Of a stretch of DNA of 64,000 bases, positions 19,388 through 28,164 are shown piece after piece; position 1 is the stretch's first letter, and every line of letters begins with the position of its first letter. The notes under the pieces are model-generated. The model had not been told where the DNA came from, ran no database searches, and saw only the letters and a list, made by a program, of their open reading frames with translations. A program made the position numbers and the translations under genes. The stretch is from Hyphomicrobiales bacterium (GTDB lineage: Bacteria > Pseudomonadota > Alphaproteobacteria > Parvibaculales > Parvibaculaceae): the NCBI GenBank assembly GCA_016124805.1, contig WGND01000001.1, positions 372,001 to 436,000 on the forward strand. The letters are read 5' to 3'.

Positions 19388-19768
19388 CTAGACCAGAAGG
19401 CCTGTGCCGCCGATGATTGTGACGATAGCCCAGATATAGGGGGCGGGCGTTTTCCAGAGGGCGGCGTTGCCCCATATCGCCAGCGTCACCCCCAGCAAGG
19501 TGAAAGACAGGCTGATGGCTGTCGCAATGACGGCCATGGCTTGATTGCCGGGCACGAAAGCCGGATAGATATAAAGGGCCATGAGGGCGGCAATGGCGAT
19601 GGAGCCGACATGCCATGAAAAATGGTGCAGCCAGATAATATTGGCGGGAAGCTGCGCTTTCTCGAGTGGCGGGAGCACAAGCGGGGCACCAAGAAATTCA
19701 TGTGCCAGCAGGCCGAGCAGCGAGATGAAGGCTGCCATGAGGAAGAAAAGGCCTGCCGCGTCGATCAT
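19388..19768 (-). CDS. Small integral membrane protein, unknown function
   Basis: The 126-residue protein has four predicted membrane helices (roughly residues 5-27, 42-63, 71-95 and 101-124). A histidine pair (LHHFSWH) lies between the first two helices. No family is recognised. It follows the small lipoprotein gene by 11 bases and may be co-transcribed with it. The start at 19768 was chosen because the upstream in-frame codons run through the lipoprotein gene. Confidence 0.6.
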   Translation of the reverse strand: MIDAAGLFFLMAAFISLLGLLAHEFLGAPLVLPPLEKAQLPANIIWLHHFSWHVGSIAIAALMALYIYPAFVPGNQAMAVIATAISLSFTLLGVTLAIWGNAALWKTPAPYIWAIVTIIGGTGLLV

Positions 19769-19779
19769 GCCGGATGTCC

Positions 19780-19908
19780 TCAGAATTTGAAGATCGTGCC
19801 GTGAACGCCGGCTCTTGCGCCCTTGTTGTTGCCATGCACATCGGCCCCGACCGATGAGCATCCCGTCAACACGGCACCCAGCAGAACGAAAATTAAAAGC
19901 TTTCTCAT
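19780..19908 (-). CDS. Very small lipoprotein
   Basis: The 42-residue product begins MRKLLIFVLLGAVLTGCSS, a classic lipoprotein signal with the lipobox LTGC and lipidated Cys17. The mature part would be only 26 residues and contains VHG twice. It is too short for a domain assignment; it could be an entericidin-like peptide or a structural envelope lipoprotein, but no such similarity is clear. It precedes the four-helix membrane protein. Confidence 0.6.
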   Translation of the reverse strand: MRKLLIFVLLGAVLTGCSSVGADVHGNNKGARAGVHGTIFKF

Positions 19909-20149
19909 GGTCGCGCTCTTTTCTGCGTCATTGGCCATGCCCATATAGCGGTGGCGGGCATTCGCGTCCCGATTATCGGTTAAAAACCCGGTTCGGGCCA
20001 CCTAATTAGCGCGATACCGCTTACGCATTCAGCGTCCCGGGTTAAGCATGACACGCCGTTTCAGGCGCAATTCCTTTGACCCGCCGCCATTCCTCAGGCT
20101 ATCTCCACCCCTCTTCAGCGCCGCGAGGACGGCAACCAACGCAGGCTGC

Positions 20150-21136
20150 ATGCAAAACAAAATCAAAGAATTTGCCGATCATTGTCTCAAATATCGCACG
20201 CCCAACATGACGCGGGCCGTGGGCCAGATCGTGACCACGGGCCTGGCTTTTGTCGCCTGTGTCACGGCGATGTATTTCAGCCTTGAATATGGCTATTGGC
20301 TGACATTGCTGCTGGCCATTCCGACGGCGGGCTGTGCCTTGCGGTTTTTCGTGATCCAGCATGATTGCGGTCACGGGTCGTTCTTTGCCTCACGCCGCGC
20401 CAATGATGTGACGGGACGCGTGCTGAGCGTGTTGACGATTACGCCCTATGCCTATTGGCGCCGTCTGCATGCGCTGCATCATGCCTCATCTTCCAATCTC
20501 GACCGTCGCGGTTTTGGTGATATCGACACGCTGACAACAGATGAATATGCCGTTCTCACGCCGTTGCGCCGCCTCTGGTACCGGATTTATCGCAACCCGG
20601 CTTTCTTGCTGATCATAGGCGGACCGCTGCATTTCCTCGTCCTGCAGCGTTTCCCGATGACGCTGCGCACACCGGCGCTGGAAATGTGGAGCAGTGTGAT
20701 GCTGCACAATGTGGCGATACTCATTTTCTATGGCGGGCTCGTGGCTTTGTTGGGCTGGGAACATTTCGCCATTCTGGTGCTACCGGTGCTGGTGTTTGCG
20801 GCCGGCATGGGTGTCTGGCTTTTCTATGTGCAGCATCAGTTTGAAGCGACGACCTGGGACGAGACCGAAAACTGGGACCGCAAGACAGCGGCTATGCTTG
20901 GCAGTTCCTATTATGTGTTGCCGCGCGTGCTGCGATGGTTCACAGGCAATATCGGCCTGCATCACATCCATCATCTCTGCAGCCACATTCCCAATTACCG
21001 CCTGCAGGAATGTCTGGATGCCATGCCGGAACTCAAAGGCATCAATCGCCTGACCATGATTGAGAGCCTGAAGACGGCCTCGCTCGCGCTGTGGGACCCG
21101 AAGGCCCGCAGGCTTGTCGGCTTTCACGGGCATTGA
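20150..21136 (+). CDS. Membrane fatty acid desaturase
   Basis: The 328-residue integral membrane protein has the three histidine boxes of diiron acyl-lipid desaturases: HDCGH at 71-75, HALHH at 107-111 and HHIHH near 269-273, separated by hydrophobic helices. It introduces a double bond into acyl chains of membrane lipids or acyl-CoA with oxygen and an electron donor; position specificity cannot be read. The ATG at 20150 was chosen over 20048, because the upstream 34 residues are Pro/Arg-rich and unlike the family. The neighbouring convergent cytochrome c ends ten bases away. Confidence 0.88.
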   Translation: MQNKIKEFADHCLKYRTPNMTRAVGQIVTTGLAFVACVTAMYFSLEYGYWLTLLLAIPTAGCALRFFVIQHDCGHGSFFASRRANDVTGRVLSVLTITPYAYWRRLHALHHASSSNLDRRGFGDIDTLTTDEYAVLTPLRRLWYRIYRNPAFLLIIGGPLHFLVLQRFPMTLRTPALEMWSSVMLHNVAILIFYGGLVALLGWEHFAILVLPVLVFAAGMGVWLFYVQHQFEATTWDETENWDRKTAAMLGSSYYVLPRVLRWFTGNIGLHHIHHLCSHIPNYRLQECLDAMPELKGINRLTMIESLKTASLALWDPKARRLVGFHGH

Positions 21137-21146
21137 GCCTTGCGGG

Positions 21147-22010
21147 CTATTCCGCGTCTTGGCTTTCGCTTTCATTCAGATAGGCGTGAATAGCATCTAT
21201 TTCATCGTCACGCATATGGCTGAGATCACTGCGGGCAATCGTTGACATCAAATTGACGTCACGATCACCCAACGCCACGCCGGTGCGCATCAGGCGGCGG
21301 AAATCAGGCAGCGGATAGGCCTGGACCATCATGCGCACTGGCGGTGTGACGATACCCCAGCCATTGTCATGTTCAGTATCGAGATTGTGGCAATCACTGC
21401 AAATGGCCTGAACAAGATAGGCACCCTGCTCGGCAGGTGTTGCCATGGGCCGGTGCAGGGAAGCGATTTGAGGCACGACTTTTTCTGCACTGAAGGGGAC
21501 GGCTCCCAACAGCATGGCGATGCGACCGAATGGTCCCCAGCTCGTGACAGCCGGTTGAGCGTCTTTCAGCTGGGGCTGGGTGCGCAACCATGAAAGAATG
21601 GCCGCAAGGTCGTCATCTGACAGCGCATTGAGGCCAGCGCTGGGCATGGCAATGATGCCGGTGCCGTCGCGCTTCACGCCATAGCGGACAAGGCGGACAA
21701 ATTCCTCGTCACTATAGTCGCGTATCTTGCGTGTCAGGTTTGGTGCAACAAGGTGGCCCACACCGGGTCCTTCAAATAGCACATTCCCATTGGCATGATG
21801 GCAGCCGAGACATCCGAAAACATTGGCGAGGCGCTCGCCTTCTGGTGCCAGGGCCGGTGAGGGTGCGACACGCAGGGGCGTGAGCGCCACGTCATAGGTT
21901 TTGCCGAGCTTCAGGGCTGATGCCAGATAGATTGTCGGGGGCATCAAGACAATCACGATGCCAAGCCCGAGGCTCACCCATTTCAGGGTCTTGATGATGT
22001 TGATGGACAT
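21147..22010 (-). CDS. Membrane-anchored dihaem cytochrome c
   Basis: The 287-residue protein has an N-terminal membrane helix (about residues 11-31) and two c-type haem sites: CLGCH at 67-71 and CSDCH near 209. Each lies in a class I cytochrome c domain facing the periplasm. Likely Met ligands occur in MPSAG and other segments. It resembles cytochrome subunits of membrane dehydrogenases, but no dehydrogenase gene is next to it. The gene diverges from a lysR gene, with two inverted repeats between them, so the regulator may control it. Confidence 0.85.
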   Translation of the reverse strand: MSINIIKTLKWVSLGLGIVIVLMPPTIYLASALKLGKTYDVALTPLRVAPSPALAPEGERLANVFGCLGCHHANGNVLFEGPGVGHLVAPNLTRKIRDYSDEEFVRLVRYGVKRDGTGIIAMPSAGLNALSDDDLAAILSWLRTQPQLKDAQPAVTSWGPFGRIAMLLGAVPFSAEKVVPQIASLHRPMATPAEQGAYLVQAICSDCHNLDTEHDNGWGIVTPPVRMMVQAYPLPDFRRLMRTGVALGDRDVNLMSTIARSDLSHMRDDEIDAIHAYLNESESQDAE

Positions 22011-22021
22011 GGTCTGTTGTT

Positions 22022-22044
22022 CCCGTGGTCTGCGACTCCACGGG
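22022..22044. promoter_or_regulatory. Inverted repeat in the cytochrome c/lysR intergenic region
   Basis: Perfect 7-bp arms CCCGTGG (22022-22028) and CCACGGG (22038-22044) are separated by nine bases, only 12 bases before the cytochrome c start. This could be an operator or a 5' UTR hairpin. The function is not proven by sequence alone. Confidence 0.45.
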
Positions 22045-22077
22045 ATTTAGGCAATGGCCGGACCGGTCTCAAACACC

Positions 22078-22093
22078 ATTGTTGCGAAACAAT
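22078..22093. promoter_or_regulatory. Putative LysR-type regulator binding site
   Basis: The 16-base element ATTGTT-GCGA-AACAAT is a palindrome with 6-bp arms and contains the T-N11-A pattern of LysR-family sites. It lies 24 bases before the lysR start chosen here and within the divergent region with the cytochrome c gene. Autoregulation is likely by family habit. Confidence 0.6.
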
Positions 22094-22116
22094 TCACCAA
22101 AGTTGCAGAATGCGAC

Positions 22117-23010
22117 ATGTTTGACTGGAACGACATTCGCTTCTTTCTCAGTGTGGCCCGGCAGGGCACGACGCTGGCTGCCTCGCGGGAGCTGAAGGTC
22201 AGTCAGAGTACGGTTGCCCGCCGTATCGTGGCCATGGAGGCCGCCCTTGGGCTGGAACTCTTCGACAAGCGCCAGTCCGGTTATGTGCTCAGTGAAAAGG
22301 GCGATGATATTCGAGCCGAAATGGAGGCGGCTGAGGCCTGTCTGCTTGGTATTGAGGCACGCGCTTCGTCTCTGGGTCGTGATGTTTCTGGCATTGTGAG
22401 GGTGACGACGAATGACCTTTTTGCGTCGGGCTTCCTGATCGGCGCGATCAAGGCTTTTCAGCAGGCATATCCCGGCATCAAACTGGACATTGTGACGTCT
22501 GACAGGCTGCTTGATCTGGCTGCAGGGGAGGCCGACATCGCCATTCGCGCCGGTCGTCGTCCTACTGAGCCCAATCTCGTCGGCCGTCAGCTGGCCGTCG
22601 ACACGTGGAGTCTTTATTGCGGCGCTGGCTATGCCGCACGCCATGGGGTGCCGCGCAATATCGAAGAACTCGCGCAGCACAGGATCATCGGTGCCGATCC
22701 GGGGGCTTTTGCAGGCCCTCATCTGACATGGGTGGAAAAACATGTCAGGCCCGATCAGGTGGTCCTGCGCCAGAACTCCATCCCGGGGCTTTATGCAATG
22801 ATCCGGAATGATCTCGGCATTTCCTTCATGTCGGATTTTTTTGTGGCGGGTGATCCCCAATTTGTGTGCTGTTTCACACCTGACATTGCGCCTTATGATG
22901 AAATATGGCTTGTGACGCATGAGCGTTTGCGGCATGTGCCGCGCGTGCGGGCTGTGCTTGATTTTCTCGCGGGTCAGATGTCTTCAAGGATGCGGCAGGC
23001 AGCTGTCTGA
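22117..23010 (+). CDS. LysR family transcriptional regulator
   Basis: The 297-residue protein begins with the LysR winged helix (FDWNDIRFFLSVARQG, STVARRIVAMEAALG) and continues with a periplasmic-binding-protein-like effector domain from about residue 90. The effector is unknown. The start at 22117 (MFDWND) agrees with the family; the longer frame from 22054 would run through the palindrome at 22078-22093. It diverges from the dihaem cytochrome c gene and converges with the amidohydrolase gene, ending ten bases from it. Confidence 0.9.
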   Translation: MFDWNDIRFFLSVARQGTTLAASRELKVSQSTVARRIVAMEAALGLELFDKRQSGYVLSEKGDDIRAEMEAAEACLLGIEARASSLGRDVSGIVRVTTNDLFASGFLIGAIKAFQQAYPGIKLDIVTSDRLLDLAAGEADIAIRAGRRPTEPNLVGRQLAVDTWSLYCGAGYAARHGVPRNIEELAQHRIIGADPGAFAGPHLTWVEKHVRPDQVVLRQNSIPGLYAMIRNDLGISFMSDFFVAGDPQFVCCFTPDIAPYDEIWLVTHERLRHVPRVRAVLDFLAGQMSSRMRQAAV

Positions 23011-23020
23011 CTTTGTCCCG

Positions 23021-24841
23021 TCAGGCAGCATAGACTTTCCGGCCGCCGACCCATGTTTCAAGAATCTGCAGGCTGCGGATATCCTTCGGGTCGATGCTGA
23101 GCGGGTCCTTGTCGAGGACGACAAAATCCGCAAATTTGCCCGCTTCCAATGTGCCGACCTCATGATCTGAATGGCACTGCCATGCCGCATCTCTTGTCAG
23201 CGCAATGATGGCGTCTTGCATGCTGACGCGTTCGGCTGGATTGAGGACGCTGCCCGGCTCCTTCCACAGCGTGCGATTGACGGCATTGTCGATCAGGCGC
23301 AAAGGGCCCATTTCGCTGACGGGTTCATCGGAATGGACGGTCCAGCGGATGCCGCTTTGGCCACAGCTTGCCGCACGCCCCAGCAGCAATGATTTTTCGG
23401 GTCCGAAAATGTCGTCGCGGAAAGCCTTGCCCCAGTAATGCACATGGCCGATTAGGAAGCTCGGGCTGACGCCCAGCTCGGCGATGCGTTGGATCTGTTC
23501 ATCATGCAGGATGGAGCAATGCTCGATGCGGAAGCGCAGGTCGCGTGAGGCCCCGGCGGCATAGGCCGCCTCGAAGGCATCAAGCGCATTATCGATCGCC
23601 TGATCGCCGTTGGCGTGGACGACGACCTGCCAGCCCTGAAGCGCGCGTTTGACGACCATGTCGCGCAGCGCGTCTTTTTCGACATAGGCAATGCCGTGAT
23701 CCTCGCGGCCCATATAGGGTGCCCGCTGCAACCCTGTGCGGCCCTGATTGGAGCCATCGGAAACGATCTTCCAGCCGGTGGCCCGCGCCATCTCGTCGCC
23801 CTGGCCAAAGGCGATGTCAGAAGCGTCCCAGTTGCGTTCGCCCGCCTGGATGAGGGAATAGCGCAGGCGCGTGGTCATGTGGCCCGAGGCGGCAAAGGCA
23901 TGGAAGACGTCGATTTCACCCTTGCCCTGAAAGCCGCCGCTCGCCATGTCGCAGAATGTCGTCACGCCGACGCTGTTGGCCCGGGCGCAAACATCCCGGC
24001 AGGCGGCGGGCACGTCTTCCAGTGCCAGCGCCGTCAAATTGTGCCCCAGCACGGTGAACATGGTCGCCTGACCCTGCAGGACGCCATTGGGGGTGCCATC
24101 GGCATCGCGCCCATAGGCCGCGCCGGGTGGATTGGGTGTCTTTGCGTTGATACCGGCAATCTCAAGCGCCTTGCTGTTGCAATAGGCGATGTGGAGCGAT
24201 GCGTTGAAAATGAAAACGGGATTGGCAGGCGCGACCTGGTCGAGCGTGTGACGCGTGATGATGTCGGCCCCTTCTTGCAGGGATGGGTCAAACTGGCGGG
24301 CGACGATCCATTCATCCGGTTTGGCCTTGCCTGCCAGATCGCCGATCCGGTTGATGACGGCGTCGGCATTTTCGCATTCAAAGGCGCCCACATCGGCAAG
24401 GCGGTTCATGATCGCGATGGGGAAGAAATGCATATGGGGTTCGATGAAGCCGGGCAGGATGGTGCGGCCCTTTGCATCAATGATGTCCGCCTTCTCGCCT
24501 GCCACGGCCTGCACCTCTTCGAGTGTGCCGACGGCTATGATCCTGCCATCGCGAAAGGCGAGCGCGTCGGCGGTGCTGAAATCGGCATCGGCCGTGATGA
24601 TGGTGGCATTGTGGAGGAGCGTTGTGCCGCTATGGGCGGCGGGCGGCGTGCCAAGCCGTTTCCAGTTGGTCTCGCGGCTGGCATTTGAGAGCGCCGGGAG
24701 CGACATCAGTCCCAGATCCTGCAGCACCGGGGCGCAGCAGGGACAGCCGAACTGATCTGCCTTGTGCGGCTGCGTTGGCGTTTCGAGCGCTGCGGCATCG
24801 GCACAGCACAAAAGATCATGGTCTGGATGGCTGTCTGACAT
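23021..24841 (-). CDS. Amidohydrolase (YtcJ-like) with cysteine-rich N-terminus
   Basis: The 606-residue protein belongs to the metal-dependent amidohydrolase_3/YtcJ group: GFIEPHMHFF carries the first metal His pair, RIEHCSI a later His, and SDEP the catalytic Asp. The substrate is unknown. It is odd in having about 70 residues before the normal start (TLLHNATIITAD), with Cys12-Cys13 and CPCC at 33-36, which could bind a metal. The ATG at 24841 has an AGGGGA nearby; an upstream Met at 24898 would add 19 more. There is no signal peptide. Confidence 0.85.
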   Translation of the reverse strand: MSDSHPDHDLLCCADAAALETPTQPHKADQFGCPCCAPVLQDLGLMSLPALSNASRETNWKRLGTPPAAHSGTTLLHNATIITADADFSTADALAFRDGRIIAVGTLEEVQAVAGEKADIIDAKGRTILPGFIEPHMHFFPIAIMNRLADVGAFECENADAVINRIGDLAGKAKPDEWIVARQFDPSLQEGADIITRHTLDQVAPANPVFIFNASLHIAYCNSKALEIAGINAKTPNPPGAAYGRDADGTPNGVLQGQATMFTVLGHNLTALALEDVPAACRDVCARANSVGVTTFCDMASGGFQGKGEIDVFHAFAASGHMTTRLRYSLIQAGERNWDASDIAFGQGDEMARATGWKIVSDGSNQGRTGLQRAPYMGREDHGIAYVEKDALRDMVVKRALQGWQVVVHANGDQAIDNALDAFEAAYAAGASRDLRFRIEHCSILHDEQIQRIAELGVSPSFLIGHVHYWGKAFRDDIFGPEKSLLLGRAASCGQSGIRWTVHSDEPVSEMGPLRLIDNAVNRTLWKEPGSVLNPAERVSMQDAIIALTRDAAWQCHSDHEVGTLEAGKFADFVVLDKDPLSIDPKDIRSLQILETWVGGRKVYAA

Positions 24842-24989
24842 TGGTGCTTTCCCCTGCGTGTTTTTGCCTAGGTTTGACGCTGGGGGGCTCACTGTCAATT
24901 CGCGATGCCGGAAATGGGTTTAAGGCGCAGGCCGCTTTGCTATATGGTTCCCCAAAAGAACATGAACCCGCCGGGTGGAGGCAGATAAA

Positions 24990-25811
24990 ATGAGCGAACG
25001 GATTTCCGTCAAGATTGAGAATGGCGTCGCCGATGTGAGGCTGACCCGGGCAGACAAGATGAACGCGCTGGACGATGCGATGTTCAATGCGCTGCTTGAG
25101 ACCGGCGAGCGGCTGAAAAACGACAAGAGCGTTCGCTGTGTGGTTCTCTCGGGCGAGGGCCGGGCTTTTTGCGCCGGTCTCGACATGGGTAATTTCGGCA
25201 GGATGGCTGCACCCAAGGATGAATCCGGTGCAAAAAAAGAGGGTGCTGTGCCGAGCCGTCTGATCCCGCGCACCCATGGCATCGCCAATCGGGCGCAATA
25301 TGCCGCCTGGCTCTGGCGTGAGCTGCCCATGCCGGTGATCGCGGCTGTCCATGGCGTGGCCTATGGCGGCGGCTTTCAGGTGATGCTGGGGGCGGATATC
25401 CGCTATGTCGCGCCCGACACCAAGCTTGCCATCATGGAAATCAAATGGGGTCTGGTGCCGGATATGTCGGGCACGCAGATCATGCGTCATCTGGTGCGCG
25501 AGGATATTGTGCGCGAACTGACCTATACGGGTCGTGTTTTCTCCGGTGAGGAAGCAGGCCAATATGGCTTTGCGACCCGCGTGACGGCGACCCCGCTTGA
25601 AGATGCGCTGGCCACGGCACGTGACATCGCCTCCAAGAGCCCGAGCGCCATCCGTGCCTCCAAGCGCCTGCTCAACAAGGCTGTTTCGGTGGATCAGGCC
25701 ACCGGCCTGATGGAGGAGTCGATTGAGCAGGATGTGCTGATCGGCAGCCCCAATCAGGTTGAAGCCATCATGTCCAATCTGGAAAAGCGCGCCGCCAATT
25801 ATATCGACTAG
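24990..25811 (+). CDS. Enoyl-CoA hydratase/isomerase family protein (crotonase)
   Basis: The 273-residue protein has the crotonase fold: AFCAGLDM with the first oxyanion-hole residue, and HGVAYGGGFQVML with the second, followed by MEIKWGLVPDM. Members hydrate or isomerise acyl-CoA double bonds, and this one keeps Glu in the MEIKWG segment. The ATG at 24990 has GGAGG eight bases upstream (24977-24981), which decides against the GTG at 24975. It is a single gene, diverging from the amidohydrolase. A second crotonase occurs at 27355. Confidence 0.88.
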   Translation: MSERISVKIENGVADVRLTRADKMNALDDAMFNALLETGERLKNDKSVRCVVLSGEGRAFCAGLDMGNFGRMAAPKDESGAKKEGAVPSRLIPRTHGIANRAQYAAWLWRELPMPVIAAVHGVAYGGGFQVMLGADIRYVAPDTKLAIMEIKWGLVPDMSGTQIMRHLVREDIVRELTYTGRVFSGEEAGQYGFATRVTATPLEDALATARDIASKSPSAIRASKRLLNKAVSVDQATGLMEESIEQDVLIGSPNQVEAIMSNLEKRAANYID

Positions 25812-25924
25812 GCACCTTGCTCCGAATTTATCATCTGCGTGCATATCGCACAGGCGGAACGCTTTGAAACCGGCTATAATGTGGCGCGGCATGCGTTCCG
25901 CATGCCTCACCCATGGAGAGTGAA

Positions 25925-26059
25925 TTGGCCAAAGGTCAGATGAAGAGCAATCGCGAAACCAAGAAACCGAAGCAGGTCAAAAAGGCCGCTGCGGTCAGTG
26001 TCTCGCCATTCGCCGCCGGCAATACCGGCAAGAGCGACGTTCCCGGCAAAAAGAAATAA
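25925..26059 (+). CDS. Small basic conserved hypothetical protein
   Basis: The 44-residue product, starting MAKGQMKSNRETKKPKQVKK, is Lys-rich and ends in GKKK. I recall short proteobacterial proteins with the same opening (MAKGQxxSNREAKKPK), function unknown. The start is probably TTG at 25925, six bases after GGAG at 25915-25918; an ATG at 25913 would overlap the ribosome binding site. Its stop lies three bases from the stop of the convergent hydrolase gene. Disorder is likely, and nucleic acid binding is a guess only. Confidence 0.65.
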   Translation: MAKGQMKSNRETKKPKQVKKAAAVSVSPFAAGNTGKSDVPGKKK

Positions 26060-26062
26060 GCG

Positions 26063-27202
26063 TTACGGTGCCGTTGACGTTTCGTTGAGCCAGTCGATCA
26101 ATCTCACATTTTCCTCAGTCGGGTAAGTGTGGGAGAGGTCGCTTATTTCCTCATAGCTGCAATTTGCGCCCGCGCCTGACAGGGTCAGATGGGCTTCGCG
26201 CGCCATTTCATATGAGAACATCCAGTCGAGCGCACCATGCAGAATGCGGATGGGCAGGGCCTTCAACCTGTCCGGCGTTGTCGTCTGCAGCAGGAACGGA
26301 TGGAAGCTTGCCGCAACGGGTGCCAGATGCGTATAGGGCGCCTTGGGATGCAGCCCGCAGAGATAGGTGAAGGTGCCGCCATCGCTCATGCCGGTGAGCA
26401 GGATGCGGCTCGCGTCGATCTGCCAGCGCTGGCTGACAAAGGCAAGGATACGCTGCAGATTGGCGCTGTCGTGGTCGGGTTCCATGAGCGACCAGGTGTC
26501 TTCGCGGGAGGTGGGGCAGAGGAGGATGGCGCCCCGGCTTCGGGCCGCGCGCAGCCAGCTCCAGACAGAATCGCGGCCATGACCGCTGCCGCCATGCAGA
26601 GCTATGATCAAGGGGTAGCTTGCCTCGGCGGAATAATATTCCGGTACATAGATCGAAAAGCCGCCGCGCGTGCCGCGTTCATTGCTGTCATGCATGAGGC
26701 CGACATCTTCGCGATTGGCTTCGGCGGCGGCAATTCTCGCCTGCAGGTCTTCATCCTCGCGGGCATCGGCCTCCAGAAAGAAATCGCTGATCGGTGGGAA
26801 CAGCCAGACAAGGGCATAAACAGCCTCCTGGGCGCGGCTGTAATGGCGCAGGGCCCGATAGGCATGAAGGGTCGCCTGCGGTGAGGCCGGTGCTTCACGC
26901 AATTCATCAAAGGCACGGCATGTTTCAGCCGCGGCACGCAGCAGCTGGTCACGCACGGCGACCAGATTTTCGGGACAGTCCAGACCCTCCAGGGTCGCCA
27001 TGGCCGGGCGGATATCGGTGTCGCGCCCGTCCAGCATGGCGATGAGTTCGGGAATATGCGGGGGATGCAGGTGCCGCGCGGTGAAGCCCAGCGCCTGCAG
27101 ACCGGACAGCACAGGCATCAGCAGCGCCATCATCGGCCCCAGGACACGCTCCATCCTGCCGGTCATGTCATCCGGCTCATCATCATGCCCTTTATCGCGC
27201 AT
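26063..27202 (-). CDS. Alpha/beta hydrolase (PHB depolymerase/esterase-like)
   Basis: The 379-residue protein has a helical N-terminal part (residues 1-180) of unknown role and a C-terminal alpha/beta hydrolase domain. The latter has the oxyanion segment IALHGGSGHG, the nucleophile in TGMSDGG, Asp in HGALDWMF and His in LSHTYP, a complete catalytic triad. It resembles poly(3-hydroxybutyrate) depolymerase-like and phospholipase/carboxylesterase proteins, but the substrate cannot be assigned. No signal peptide is present. The gene is divergent from the 27355 operon. Confidence 0.75.
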   Translation of the reverse strand: MRDKGHDDEPDDMTGRMERVLGPMMALLMPVLSGLQALGFTARHLHPPHIPELIAMLDGRDTDIRPAMATLEGLDCPENLVAVRDQLLRAAAETCRAFDELREAPASPQATLHAYRALRHYSRAQEAVYALVWLFPPISDFFLEADAREDEDLQARIAAAEANREDVGLMHDSNERGTRGGFSIYVPEYYSAEASYPLIIALHGGSGHGRDSVWSWLRAARSRGAILLCPTSREDTWSLMEPDHDSANLQRILAFVSQRWQIDASRILLTGMSDGGTFTYLCGLHPKAPYTHLAPVAASFHPFLLQTTTPDRLKALPIRILHGALDWMFSYEMAREAHLTLSGAGANCSYEEISDLSHTYPTEENVRLIDWLNETSTAP

Positions 27203-27354
27203 CGGCTTGCTCCCTTGATTTTTGACCAGTCTAGACGGAAATGGCCGACGCGGTCGCCTGATTGGGGCCAGCGGGCTGGCAGGAGGGCAAAAATGTTCTA
27301 GGCTTGACGATCAAGCAAGATCCGGCAGCAAGCCGGGCAGGGCGGGGAGGCCTT

Positions 27355-28158
27355 ATGAGACAGTTCGATTTTTCACGCTATGAAACCCTCGCCTTTGAGC
27401 GGCAGGGGCGGCTTTTGCGTGTCACCATCAATCGGCCCGATGCGATGAATGCGATTAATGATGATCTCCATGAGGAACTCTCGCATGTCTTTGAGGATGT
27501 CAATCGCGATCCGGAGAGTGACGTCATTGTCCTAACGGGCGCGGGCAAGGCCTTCTGTGCCGGGGGTGATGCGGCCTGGATGCAGGAGATGATTGATGAG
27601 CCGACGCGCTTTCGTGACATTGGCCTTGCCGCCAAGCGCATTGTGCTCAGCCTGCTGGAACTGGAAAAGCCGATCATCTGCCGGTTGAACGGCGCGGCGG
27701 CGGGGCTTGGCGCAACGGTTGCCCTGATGTGCGATGTGATTATTGCGTCTGAAAAAGCGGTGATCGGCGATCCGCATGTGAAGATGGGTTTTGTCGCAGG
27801 CGATGGCGGTGCGGTGATCTGGCCGCAGCTTCTGGGCTATGCGCGGGCCAAGGAATTTCTGATGACGGGGGAGATGATTTCCGCCGAACGTGCTGAACGC
27901 ATGGGGCTGATCAATTATGTCGTGCCGCATGATGAACTTGACGCCCGTGTTGATGCCATGGCCGATACGCTTGTGAATGGCGCGACGCAAGCCATTCGCT
28001 GGACCAAGACCGTGACGAATATTCCGCTGCGGCGTCTTGCAGCCGAATTGATGGATACATCGGTTGCCTATGAAATGATGACCAATCTGAGTGCCGATCA
28101 TCAGGAGGCGGTGAACGCTTTCCGCGAGAAGCGCGCGCCGAAATTTACCGGATCGTGA
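27355..28158 (+). CDS. Enoyl-CoA hydratase family protein
   Basis: The 267-residue crotonase has AFCAGGDAAWM and the loop NGAAAGLGATVALMCDVI as oxyanion-hole elements, and DPHVKMGFVAGDGG where the active-site acids are expected. It is the first gene of a four-gene run; acyl-CoA dehydrogenase starts six bases after its stop. GGGGAGG just upstream of ATG 27355 decides the start; the frame is open back to 27262. It probably hydrates an enoyl-CoA made by the next gene product. Confidence 0.9.
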   Translation: MRQFDFSRYETLAFERQGRLLRVTINRPDAMNAINDDLHEELSHVFEDVNRDPESDVIVLTGAGKAFCAGGDAAWMQEMIDEPTRFRDIGLAAKRIVLSLLELEKPIICRLNGAAAGLGATVALMCDVIIASEKAVIGDPHVKMGFVAGDGGAVIWPQLLGYARAKEFLMTGEMISAERAERMGLINYVVPHDELDARVDAMADTLVNGATQAIRWTKTVTNIPLRRLAAELMDTSVAYEMMTNLSADHQEAVNAFREKRAPKFTGS

Positions 28159-28164
28159 GGCGCC

